Positions 7,552 to 13,657 of a stretch of 15,123 nt of DNA are shown piece by piece. How positions within the stretch are numbered: the first letter of the stretch is position 1; every line of letters starts with the position of its first letter. The stretch comes from an uncultured Acidimicrobiales bacterium. GTDB lineage: Bacteria > Actinomycetota > Acidimicrobiia > Acidimicrobiales > Aldehydirespiratoraceae. The position numbers and the translations under genes are program-made. The DNA is taken from positions 1 through 15,123 of the forward strand of contig CALKOE010000201.1 of NCBI GenBank assembly GCA_938091985.1. Reading direction: 5' to 3'. The notes beneath the pieces were generated by a model. It was given only the letters and a program-made list of their open reading frames with translations. It was not told the origin of the DNA and did not search any database.

Positions 7552-7561
7552 TCAGGCTCTC
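7539..7561. terminator. Candidate bidirectional hairpin at convergent gene ends
   Basis: A perfect 7-bp inverted repeat, GAGAGCC (7539-7545) and GGCTCTC (7555-7561), encloses a 9-nt loop. It spans the stop codons of P450 B and the XRE regulator, which abut with no spacer (7551/7552). A perfect 12-bp palindrome, GCCTGATCAGGC (7546-7557), offers an alternative fold. There is no T-tract, so intrinsic termination is uncertain. Confidence 0.3.
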
Positions 7562-8346
7562 GCGAATCGCTCGACAGTCGCAGTGTCAGCGGCGGGCGTG
7601 TAGATCACGGCTGCCCATCCCGGATGATCAGGCAGCGAGAGACGGTGATGATCAAAGACCAGTTCCCCTTGCACCGGATGAACGAAGCGCCGCTGCTGTG
7701 AGGTGAAGACCGCCACGTCGTGGCGTCCCCACGCGTCGGCGAACTCGGGGTGAGCGCGTAGTTCGTCGACCAGAGCGGTTGCTTCGTCGCTCGGGTAGTG
7801 ACTCACGTGGAGTCGGAACTGCCGCGTGAGCCGCTCAATCTCGTCCGTCCAGTCAGTCATGAACGTGCGCAACTCGGGTGTCTCGAGCGTGAGGCGAAGC
7901 AGATTGGGGCGCTCGACACGATCGAGTACAGGGAACAGTCGTGCCTCGGCGCGGTTCCAACAAACCACGTTCCACGCGTGATCCAGGACGTAGGCAGGAT
8001 TCGGTTCGAGGCCCTCGACAAGCGTGCGTTGGGACGAATCTGCGATCTGCCCCGCGATGGCAGCCGCCGGCGGGTGCACGTCGGCCAACCCGAACAAGTG
8101 CGACCGTTCGGCCGGCGAAAGCCGCAAGGCGTCGGCGAGACCGGAGAGCACGTCGGCGGACACTCGATTGGCTCGCCCCTGCTCCAGACGCGTCAGCCAC
8201 GACACGCCGATGTTGGCCAGCACCGCGACTTCCTCGCGGCGAAGACCCGCCGTGCGGCGCCCGGTCGAGGAGGGCAGACCCACATCGCCGGGGCGAAGCC
8301 GCGCTCGCCGAGTGCGCAGGAAGTCGCCGAGTTCACCCGATTTCAC
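7552..8346 (-). CDS. XRE-family regulator with MmyB-like ligand-binding domain
   Basis: A 264-residue protein. An N-terminal XRE helix-turn-helix covers about 5-88, with TAGLRREEVAVLANIGVSW then LTRLEQGR as the HTH core. A PAS-like MmyB-type ligand-binding domain follows at about 105-260, with the hallmark phrases AYVLDHAWNVVCWNRAE, RLTRQFRLHVSHYPSD, and the C-terminal HHRLSLPDHPGW. In actinobacteria these proteins usually sit divergent from the gene they control and sense a hydrophobic small molecule. Here the divergent target is the aminotransferase/CMD operon. The start is GTG 8346, supported by TAGGTT 6 nt upstream (leaderless pattern). The 14-bp palindrome just upstream of that box is the likely operator. 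Confidence 0.93.
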   Translation of the reverse strand: MKSGELGDFLRTRRARLRPGDVGLPSSTGRRTAGLRREEVAVLANIGVSWLTRLEQGRANRVSADVLSGLADALRLSPAERSHLFGLADVHPPAAAIAGQIADSSQRTLVEGLEPNPAYVLDHAWNVVCWNRAEARLFPVLDRVERPNLLRLTLETPELRTFMTDWTDEIERLTRQFRLHVSHYPSDEATALVDELRAHPEFADAWGRHDVAVFTSQQRRFVHPVQGELVFDHHRLSLPDHPGWAAVIYTPAADTATVERFARA

Positions 8347-8352
8347 CCGGTG

Positions 8353-8358
8353 AACCTA
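8353..8358 (-). promoter_or_regulatory. Candidate -10 box of the XRE/MmyB regulator (leaderless)
   Basis: On the minus strand TAGGTT lies 6 nt before the GTG at 8346, so transcription would begin at or next to the start codon. I see no good -35 box, as is common at actinobacterial promoters. No Shine-Dalgarno match is present for this gene. Confidence 0.4.
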
Positions 8359-8362
8359 CCAC

Positions 8363-8376
8363 TGGTGGTACCACCA
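8363..8376. promoter_or_regulatory. Perfect 14-bp palindrome, candidate operator of the XRE/MmyB regulator
   Basis: TGGTGGTACCACCA is fully self-complementary. It lies 4 nt upstream of the candidate -10 box of the regulator, in the expected -35/-10 spacer, and about 48 nt before the ATG of the divergent aminotransferase gene. A perfect site in the only gap between the two genes is what an autoregulated divergent repressor would use. Confidence 0.55.
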
Positions 8377-8423
8377 TCAGCAGAGACTTCCGGACCATCA
8401 CCATCAGCCCGCATCATGCAGAG

Positions 8424-9561
8424 ATGACCATGGCCCACGACCCGCTCCTGAGCCAACGAGCGCGCCACGCAACCACATCAGCCATCAGAGATCTGCTCGA
8501 ACACGCCCAACGACCCGGAATGATCAGCCTGGCGGGTGGGCTTCCCGACCCCGCGCTCTTCCCGGTCGACCATCTCGCCTCCATCGCCGATCAGGAGATC
8601 CGCGCCAACAGTGGCCACGTCCTGCAATACGGCCTGACCGCCGGCGACCGACATCGACCATGTCGTCGTCACGACCGGATCCCAGCAAGCACTGCAACTG
8701 CTCTCGGCGGTGGTTCTCGATCCCGGCGACACCGTGGTGGTCGCCGAACCCGAGTATCTCGGCGCGATGCAGGCATTTCACAACGCCGGCGCCGAGCTCA
8801 CCGGCATACCAATCGACCACGGTGGCATCGATCTCGACCAGCTCGAAAATGCACTCGCTGCCGGACTGCGCCCGAAGATGGTCTACCTGGTTCCCCATTT
8901 CCACAATCCGTCGGGATCAACGCTCTCGTCGTCGCGGCTCGAACGCCTCTTCGCTCTGGCCTCGCACCACGGGTTTCTCGTCGTGCTCGACGACCCTTAC
9001 CGCGAGCTCACCGCCGACGGAGAGACGCCCGTTGAGCCCGATGCTCATCCGATGGCGGTGCACCTTCGCAGTACGTCGAAGATTCTTGCACCGGGACTCC
9101 GAGTCGGTTGGTTGATCGGTCCGCGTTGGCTCACCATCGCCATAGAGCGGGCGAAGCAGTCAGCCGATCTCCACACCAGCACGGCCTCGCAGGCGATCGC
9201 TCGACGAGCACTCGCCGCCGATTGGTTCCCGACCCACCTCGCCACGCTTCGCAGCGCCACGCGAACGAAGCGCGATGCCCTTTGTGATGCGCTCGACGCG
9301 ACGCTGGGCGAGCGAATCTCCTTCACTCGCCCCGGCGGCGGCATGTTCGTGTGGGCCACGCTCTCAGGGGTCGAGTCGACCGACGTCCTGCTCACGCGGG
9401 CGCTCGATCGTGGGGTGGCCTTCGTGCCGGGCTCAGCATTTGCCGTCACCCACGACCTGTCGTCATGCCTTCGCCTGAGCTGGGCAACCGCAAACACCGA
9501 CGAACTCATCGATGCCGTGAGTCGATTGGCTCGCTCGGTCGAAATAGGGTCGAAGAGATGA
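8424..9561 (+). pseudogene. PLP-dependent aminotransferase (MocR/2-aminoadipate type), disrupted by internal deletion and frameshift
   Basis: The frame from ATG 8424 reads as the N-terminus of a fold-type I aminotransferase (RDLLEHAQRPGMISLAGGLPDPALFP, then VLQYGLTAG). It loses homology after about 8645. The family sequence resumes in another frame at about 8647-8650 with DIDHVVVTTGSQQALQLL and runs to 9561. The second part has NPSG in PHFHNPSG, DDPY, and the PLP-lysine motif STSKILAPGLRVG, so the catalytic core was complete. Homologues have roughly twenty more residues between YGLTAG and the VVTTGSQQ strand, so a short segment not divisible by three is missing; a TGA at 8635 blocks the second frame upstream. 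It may be a true pseudogene or an assembly error. The family transfers amino groups of aliphatic or aromatic amino acids. Its TGA overlaps the next ATG, so it was an operon leader. Confidence 0.85.
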
Positions 9562-9929
9562 CCTTCAGCGCTGAGCTCGCTCCCAACGTCGCCGACGCGT
9601 TCAGTCACCTCCTCGACGGGGTGTGGGACGGACGTGTCGATACAGGGGTGCTGGAGCGCTGCCGCCAGCGCGTCGGCGAACTCGTGGGAGCGCCACCCGA
9701 CGCTGGCCGACACCCGAGTGAACCAATCCCCGCAACCGACAGCGCCGTGGTGGACGCGTGTCTGGCCTTCACGGAAGTCTGGGTGATCGACCCCCACGCG
9801 ATGACCGATGAACTCGCTGCGTCCGTTCGATTGCATCTGAGCGACGCAGAAGCCGCAGCATTCACGATCGGTCTGGCCACCATCGAGGCCCAGGCGCGAG
9901 CCGCAGTGGCATGGGGAGCGTTCGAATGA
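9558..9929 (+). CDS. Small CMD/AhpD-like protein without a CxxC motif
   Basis: A 123-residue mostly helical protein. LERCRQRVGELVG (32-44) and DSAVVDACLAFTEVWVID (61-78), followed by a TDE..A.VR.HLSDAEAAAF segment, resemble a group of short carboxymuconolactone-decarboxylase-like proteins common in actinobacteria. In that group the first motif is usually close to ELCRLRVAQLLG. The only cysteines are Cys35 and Cys68, far apart, so it cannot carry out the CxxC chemistry of AhpD. A structural or substrate-binding partner of the next protein is an inference from context. ATG 9558 overlaps the upstream TGA (ATGA), and its own TGA overlaps the next ATG (ATGA). The assignment is by recalled pattern, not by search. 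Confidence 0.65.
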   Translation: MTFSAELAPNVADAFSHLLDGVWDGRVDTGVLERCRQRVGELVGAPPDAGRHPSEPIPATDSAVVDACLAFTEVWVIDPHAMTDELAASVRLHLSDAEAAAFTIGLATIEAQARAAVAWGAFE

Positions 9930-10411
9930 GATTCCCACCGCCAGCTGACTCGATGAACTTCTTCGAACACGACGCCGAACTCAATGCCCGCTTCGACCGT
10001 TTCTACGGAGAACTCTGGCAACGGGGAACAGTCGACGAGGCCACGAAAGAGGTCGGACGGCTCCGCAACGCCCGCATCACCGACTGCGGCATTTGACGCA
10101 ACCTCCGCTTCGCAGGTGCGCAGCAGCAAGGACTCACCGAGGAACGCGTGGACGAAATCGACGGCGATGTCGCCGACACCACGCTGCCGAATCGTTGGAA
10201 AGCGGCGGTCGAGTGGACCGACGTGGTGATCGGCGCCACGTCAGCCACCTCGTCACCTTCTACTCCAACAACCAATGACAGTCTTACGCGCGCTGAGCGC
10301 GCGGAGCTGACACTCACCGTCGCTGTAGCCCAGGGCTTCTCCAAGGCTGCCATCGCCTGGGGGCCGGCGCCTGACCTGCCAACAATGGTGATTCCAACAC
10401 CTGGGAGCTGA
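9926..10411 (+). CDS. CMD/AhpD-like redox protein with in-frame TGA in its CxxC motif: candidate selenoprotein (CxxU)
   Basis: Starting at ATG 9926 (ATGA overlap with the gene before), the frame reads MRFPPPADSMNFFEHDAELN, then DEATKEVGRLRNARITDCGI, then TGA at 10094-10096. It continues in the same frame with RNLRFAGAQQQGLTEERVDE and LPNRWKAAVEWTDVVIG to TGA 10409-10411. Homologues I recall read DCGFCRN(L/V)RFAGA at this point, so the TGA replaces the second Cys of the redox motif. Read through, the product is 161 residues with Cys54 and Sec57. AhpD-type CMD proteins reduce peroxides or disulfides through CxxC. A SECIS-like hairpin follows at once. Residues 104-118 are a Ser/Thr/Pro-rich linker, and GFSKAAIAWG near the end is family-like. 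Alternative: a Cys TGC-to-TGA nonsense mutation, leaving a 56-residue stub and an orphan ORF from ATG 10148. Confidence 0.65.
10097..10124 (+). promoter_or_regulatory. Candidate bacterial SECIS element just 3' of the in-frame TGA
   Basis: GCU (10107-10109) pairs with AGC (10122-10124), and CGC (10111-10113) with GCG (10118-10120). Between these two helices U10110 faces C10121 unpaired. The apical loop is AGGU (10114-10117). Loop distance from the TGA is 17 nt, and the GGU lies 18 nt after it. As I recall the E. coli fdhF element, it also has two 3-bp helices separated by an unpaired U and GCAGGU at this same spacing. SelB recognises that U and the loop G/U. A competing fold (10097-10104 with 10114-10120, one bulged A) is possible. 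Confidence 0.55.
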
Positions 10412-10432
10412 TTCCAACCTGATGTCGCTCGC

Positions 10433-10444
10433 ACTGAATTCAGT
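10433..10444. promoter_or_regulatory. 12-bp perfect palindrome upstream of the hydrolase gene
   Basis: ACTGAATTCAGT is fully self-complementary and lies in the 77-nt gap before the alpha/beta hydrolase, 44 nt from its ATG. It could be an operator. No convincing promoter boxes were found in the gap, which otherwise shows only a short repeat of TGATTCCAAC (10389 and 10409). Confidence 0.25.
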
Positions 10445-10488
10445 CTGGATAGTTGTCAACCTGGGGTTCGCGCTGACAGCATGAGCCA

Positions 10489-11277
10489 ATGGCTCAGCGT
10501 CCGCACCCTCTCCTCGCACTTCTCGAGGTCCGCGCCGCGCCGGAGCTCGGGTTTTTTGCAGCTACCGCACCCGCCATGGCGGCGCTCCTCCCTCGGGCCA
10601 ACGTCGATCGTCACGTCCTCGTGCTTCCGGGCTTCATGGCCGGCGACTCGAGCACTGCTCCGCTGAGAAGGTTGCTCGGCACGCTCGGCTATCAAACCCA
10701 CGGTTGGGGTCTCGGCCGCAATATCGGACCGACGGCCGAAATCGTCGAAGGCCTCGTGCACCTCATCGAACGACTCGACCGAGAGAAGGGTCCGATCGAT
10801 GTCATCGGCTGGTCGCTCGGTGGCCTGTTCGCCCGAGAAATCGCCCGCTTGGCTCCCGCCACCGTGCGCCAGGTGATCACTCTGGGGAGTCCGTTCCAGA
10901 CAACCGGCCCCGACGAGTCCAACGCCAGCGCCGCGTTCACCGCGCTGCGCTCGCGCCACAGCGACGACATCATGATCCCCCGCATTCCCAGTTGGGCTCG
11001 CGAACCAATGGAAGTGCCGACGACGTCGGTCTACACAAAGGGCGACGGAGTCGTCAGCTGGCACCAGTGCCTCAATCGTGATCTTCCCGAGACCGAAAAC
11101 GTCGAGGTCTACGGAAGCCACTGCGGCCTCGGCCACAATCCTGCAGCCACGTTCGTGATCGCCGACCGGCTCGCGCAGGCGAACGATGACTGGACCCCGT
11201 TCCGTCCGCCACGGCCGATGCGCAGCTTCTTCCCCAACGCCGACGTGCTCGACACCGACCGCGTCCGCGCCGCCTGA
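10489..11277 (+). CDS. Alpha/beta hydrolase (lipase/esterase-like)
   Basis: A 262-residue alpha/beta-fold hydrolase. The oxyanion-region motif LPGFMAG is at 46-52, and the nucleophile elbow GWSLGG at 107-112 makes Ser109 the catalytic serine. GDGVVSW at 185-191 supplies the probable acid Asp186, and GSHCGLGHN at 209-217 the His (His211 or His216). The strand before the elbow (DVIGWSLGGLFAREIA) and the following TLGSPF are typical of lipase-like and PGAP1-like esterases. I see no signal peptide, so it is probably cytoplasmic; the substrate is unknown. ATG 10489 has no clear Shine-Dalgarno site, but it follows the Sec-candidate gene by 77 nt, so it may have its own promoter. Downstream it converges on the coiled-coil gene across a hairpin. 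Confidence 0.85.
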   Translation: MAQRPHPLLALLEVRAAPELGFFAATAPAMAALLPRANVDRHVLVLPGFMAGDSSTAPLRRLLGTLGYQTHGWGLGRNIGPTAEIVEGLVHLIERLDREKGPIDVIGWSLGGLFAREIARLAPATVRQVITLGSPFQTTGPDESNASAAFTALRSRHSDDIMIPRIPSWAREPMEVPTTSVYTKGDGVVSWHQCLNRDLPETENVEVYGSHCGLGHNPAATFVIADRLAQANDDWTPFRPPRPMRSFFPNADVLDTDRVRAA

Positions 11278-11291
11278 CCCCAGCGCACACA

Positions 11292-11309
11292 CGGATCCTT
11301 CAGGATCCG
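11292..11309. terminator. Candidate bidirectional terminator hairpin
   Basis: CGGATCC (11292-11298) and GGATCCG (11303-11309) form a perfect 7-bp stem with a TTCA tetraloop, 14 nt past the hydrolase stop. The loop contains the stop codon of the convergent minus-strand gene. The strong stem and convergent setting favour termination or 3'-end protection; there is no T-tract. Confidence 0.4.
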
Positions 11310-11665
11310 ACCTGGACTTCAGCATCGACTTCGGCTTCCGCCGCGACCGCACGGCGCAACAAGCTCGACGCCTCCGATTCCAGTTCGCGAGCGCGGGTCT
11401 CGAGCGCCACACGAGTCGAGGTGAGGTGTTCTCCGACGGACCACAAGGATCGTCTGATGCCCGTTTGGAGTTCAGTCCGACTCTGCGTTGCCGCGTGCGA
11501 CGACCAGACCTGGGCGGTATGGCGAAGCTGGGCCTCATCATCGCGGCTGAGCACGACCCAGCGCCGTCGCTCGAGCTCCAGTGCCAATGCTCGCGCGGCT
11601 GCCGCCCTTCCTCTCGCCACGGTTGCCTCACTGCGCAGCTCGAGAATCTGTTCGCTGCTGGTCAT
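11300..11665 (-). CDS. Small hypothetical coiled-coil protein
   Basis: A 121-residue protein I do not recognise. It is almost wholly helical and rich in Ala, Arg, Glu and Leu, with heptad-like stretches at about 8-38 (ELRSEATVARGRAAAARALA) and 84-116 (TRARELESEASSLLRRAVAA). A less regular centre contains RDDEAQLRHTAQVWSSHAA. There is no signal peptide, membrane segment or known catalytic motif. Such proteins may be structural or oligomerisation partners; no function is claimed. The complementary strand has a long open frame over the same bases, but its product looks unlike a protein (Arg/Pro/Cys-rich), so the minus-strand reading is preferred. ATG 11665 lacks a clear ribosome binding site. 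Confidence 0.5.
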   Translation of the reverse strand: MTSSEQILELRSEATVARGRAAAARALALELERRRWVVLSRDDEAQLRHTAQVWSSHAATQSRTELQTGIRRSLWSVGEHLTSTRVALETRARELESEASSLLRRAVAAEAEVDAEVQVGS

Positions 11666-11727
11666 GGTTGTGGTTGATCGTTGATCCGCATGGTGATCAG
11701 AAAGTAATGAAACAGCATGAAAGGCGT

Positions 11728-11744
11728 CAAGGAGGTTCTCCTTG
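11728..11744. promoter_or_regulatory. Inverted repeat in the divergent gap upstream of the acyltransferase
   Basis: CAAGGAG (11728-11734) and CTCCTTG (11738-11744) form a perfect 7-bp inverted repeat around GTT. It lies in the 136-nt gap between the coiled-coil gene (minus) and the acyltransferase (plus), which is visibly richer in A and T than its surroundings. It is not next to a start codon, so it is more likely an operator or leader hairpin than a ribosome binding site. The gap also has a tandem GTTGATC pair near 11669. Confidence 0.35.
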
Positions 11745-11789
11745 GTTGATTCCTCTGCTGACGCTTCGAGAACACAAAGAAGGGAGGGC

Positions 11790-11795
11790 TAACGT
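11790..11795 (+). promoter_or_regulatory. Candidate -10 box of the acyltransferase operon (leaderless)
   Basis: TAACGT, a TANNNT box, ends 6 nt before ATG 11802, so the transcript would begin at the start codon. A purine-rich AGGGAGGG lies just upstream at 11781-11788, but it is about 13 nt from the ATG, too far for a standard ribosome binding site. No convincing -35 box is visible. Confidence 0.35.
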
Positions 11796-11801
11796 CGTCC
11801 A

Positions 11802-12863
11802 ATGGCCGATCTGCCCAGGCCGGCGATTCGCCGGCCGATCAGCATCACAGTGCTCAGCCTCACGTTCTTCGTGCTGTTGCTGGTGACGCCGATCGTGCTC
11901 CCGGTGTCCGCGCTCCTCGATCTCATCACTCGCACGCCGATGCGGCGCTCACGAACGTGGCTGCTGTATCTCTTCATCCTTGGCAACGAAGGTCTCGGCA
12001 CCTGGTTGTCGATCGCCATGGTTGTATTTCATGCCGGGCGTCTGCACCGCCCGAAGACACAAGCCCGTTTTCACCGGCTCATGGTCTGGTGGGGAGGCCG
12101 GCACCTCACCTATCTCCGCTGGTTCGCCGGGCTGCGCTGGGTAATTGAAAACCCCGAGGTAGCGAAGGGAGCGAACGCGATCGTTCTGGCCCGCCACGCG
12201 AGCCATGCCGACGCCGTCTTGCCGATACTCATCTTCGGAAATGTCGGCGGCTACCAGATCCGCTACACCCTCAAAGAAGATCTGCAGTGGTCACCGGCCA
12301 TGGACATCGTGGGCAATCTGCTCCCCCATGTCTTCGTCGACCGTTCGCCCCCTCCCGACTCACCGCTTTGGCCGCGCATTCGCGAACTCGCTACCGGCGT
12401 CGACGACGACACCGTCACCATCATCTTCCCCGAGGGCACGTTCTACACACCCGAACGACTCGACCGCGCAGCCACTCGCATCGCCGAGACACGTCCAGAC
12501 CTCGAGGCGAAAGTTCGATCGCTCGGCCACCTTCTCCCTCCCCGACCCGCCGGCACCCACGCGCTCCTCGACGGTGCTCCTGGCGCTGACCTCGTGCTCG
12601 TCGCCCACGCGGGAATGGAGGCCTTCGGCGATCTCGCCCAAATCCGGGCGTCGCTGCCGCTGCGCGAACCGGTGAGGGTTCGGCTCTGGCGCATCGACCG
12701 GTCCGATGTGCCCACCGACGACGGCATTTTCGCCGGCTGGCTCCTCGACCGATGGGTCGAAATGGATGCGTGGATCAACGCCGAGCTCGGTGACCGGACC
12801 AACGGCGAGGCATCCGCTTCGTCTTCCCAAGTCCCATCCGGCATGGCGGAGTTTCGGGCGTGA
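11802..12863 (+). CDS. 1-acyl-sn-glycerol-3-phosphate acyltransferase-family (PlsC-like) membrane protein
   Basis: A 353-residue protein with an N-terminal hydrophobic helix at about 14-40 and a second at 53-76. The PlsC-type core follows: motif I HASHAD (His132-x4-Asp137), KEDL (158-161), FVDR (178-181), and motif III FPEGT (209-213). These are the catalytic and phosphate-binding motifs of acyltransferases that move a fatty acyl group onto a lysophospholipid or another hydroxyl acceptor at the inner membrane. The C-terminal 130 residues (PRPAGTHALLDGAPGADLVLVAHAGMEAF) resemble the LCLAT/AGPAT type; the acceptor is not determined. It is first gene of a trio: its TGA overlaps the GTG of the next gene. 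The last 25 residues are polar and poorly conserved in appearance. Confidence 0.87.
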   Translation: MADLPRPAIRRPISITVLSLTFFVLLLVTPIVLPVSALLDLITRTPMRRSRTWLLYLFILGNEGLGTWLSIAMVVFHAGRLHRPKTQARFHRLMVWWGGRHLTYLRWFAGLRWVIENPEVAKGANAIVLARHASHADAVLPILIFGNVGGYQIRYTLKEDLQWSPAMDIVGNLLPHVFVDRSPPPDSPLWPRIRELATGVDDDTVTIIFPEGTFYTPERLDRAATRIAETRPDLEAKVRSLGHLLPPRPAGTHALLDGAPGADLVLVAHAGMEAFGDLAQIRASLPLREPVRVRLWRIDRSDVPTDDGIFAGWLLDRWVEMDAWINAELGDRTNGEASASSSQVPSGMAEFRA

Positions 12864-13657
12864 GCGGCCATCTCGACGTCATGCTCGGTGCAGCACTCGC
12901 CATCGCGATCGTCATGATCACGACCTGGGTGATCAGCCTGGTGCTCCGCAACGCGAGCATCGTCGACATCGTGTGGGGCGCCGGGTTCGTCGTTGTCGCG
13001 TGGATCAGTCTGGCCATCGGTGACGGCACCACCGCTCGCATCAACCTGCTCACCGCCATGGTGACGATCTGGGGCCTTCGCCTCACGGCGTATCTTGCGT
13101 GGCGTAATATCGGAAGGGACGAGGACTACCGATATCAGTCGATGCGGCGTCGCCAGGGCGACGGTTTCCCTATTCGCTCGCTGGTCACGGTGTTCGGACT
13201 GCAAGGTCTCGTGATGTTCGTCGTGTCGCTGCCGATCCAGCTTGCCGCCAGTGCCACCACTCCCGACATCGGCTGGTTGGCCGTTCTCGGTGTCATCGTC
13301 TGGGGTGTGGGTCTGTTCTTCGAGACTGTGGGTGACGCACAGCTCGCCCGCTTTACCGCCGACCCCGACAATGTCGGTGCCGTCATGGATCGCGGCCTCT
13401 GGCGCTACACGCGGCACCCGAACTACTTCGGCGACACATGTATCTGGTGGGGCATCTTCGTCGTCGCCGCCGAGACAACCGACGCCCGTATCGGTGTGGT
13501 CGGACCCCTGTTGATGACCTTCATGCTCCTGCGAGTGTCGGGTGTCGCGATGCTCGAACGAGGCTTGATCAAGCGTCGCGAGGGCTACGACGACTACATG
13601 GCTCGCACCCCCACGTTCTTCCCTCGATCACCCAAGGAACTTCCCTCCGATGTCTGA
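12860..13657 (+). CDS. DUF1295 / steroid 5-alpha-reductase-like integral membrane protein
   Basis: A 265-residue polytopic membrane protein with hydrophobic segments at about 8-30, 36-54, 62-82, 107-130, 138-156, 193-206 and 212-231. The C-terminal signature GLWRYTRHPNYFGD (179-192), with the following WWG, is diagnostic of the DUF1295 branch of steroid-5-alpha-reductase/ICMT-like proteins. In that fold the conserved segment binds a nucleotide cofactor. An NADPH-dependent reduction of a lipid or steroid-like substrate is possible, but no DUF1295 function is certain. The start is GTG 12860, in a 4-nt GTGA overlap with the acyltransferase. Its end overlaps the start of the phosphatase by 8 nt, so the three are probably co-translated. 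Confidence 0.9.
   Translation: MSGHLDVMLGAALAIAIVMITTWVISLVLRNASIVDIVWGAGFVVVAWISLAIGDGTTARINLLTAMVTIWGLRLTAYLAWRNIGRDEDYRYQSMRRRQGDGFPIRSLVTVFGLQGLVMFVVSLPIQLAASATTPDIGWLAVLGVIVWGVGLFFETVGDAQLARFTADPDNVGAVMDRGLWRYTRHPNYFGDTCIWWGIFVVAAETTDARIGVVGPLLMTFMLLRVSGVAMLERGLIKRREGYDDYMARTPTFFPRSPKELPSDV

Noticed and set aside
10287..10303. Near-perfect 17-bp inverted repeat (CGCGCGCT-G-AGCGCGCG) inside the Sec-candidate gene
   Set aside because: It is about 190 nt past the TGA, too far for a bacterial SECIS, and encodes a helical RAERAE-type segment, so codon choice explains it.
10389..10418. Direct repeat TGATTCCAAC, two copies 20 nt apart, spanning the stop of the Sec-candidate gene
   Set aside because: Only 10 bp with no flanking similarity; no evidence for a mobile element or attachment site.
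10456..11631. Minus-strand open frame of 391 codons opposite the hydrolase
   Set aside because: The plus strand has a complete catalytic triad in good order; the reverse product is low-complexity and motif-free.
11186..11677. Plus-strand open frame opposite the coiled-coil gene
   Set aside because: Its product is Arg/Pro/Cys-rich and protein-unlike, and it overlaps the hydrolase end; the minus-strand frame is more plausible.
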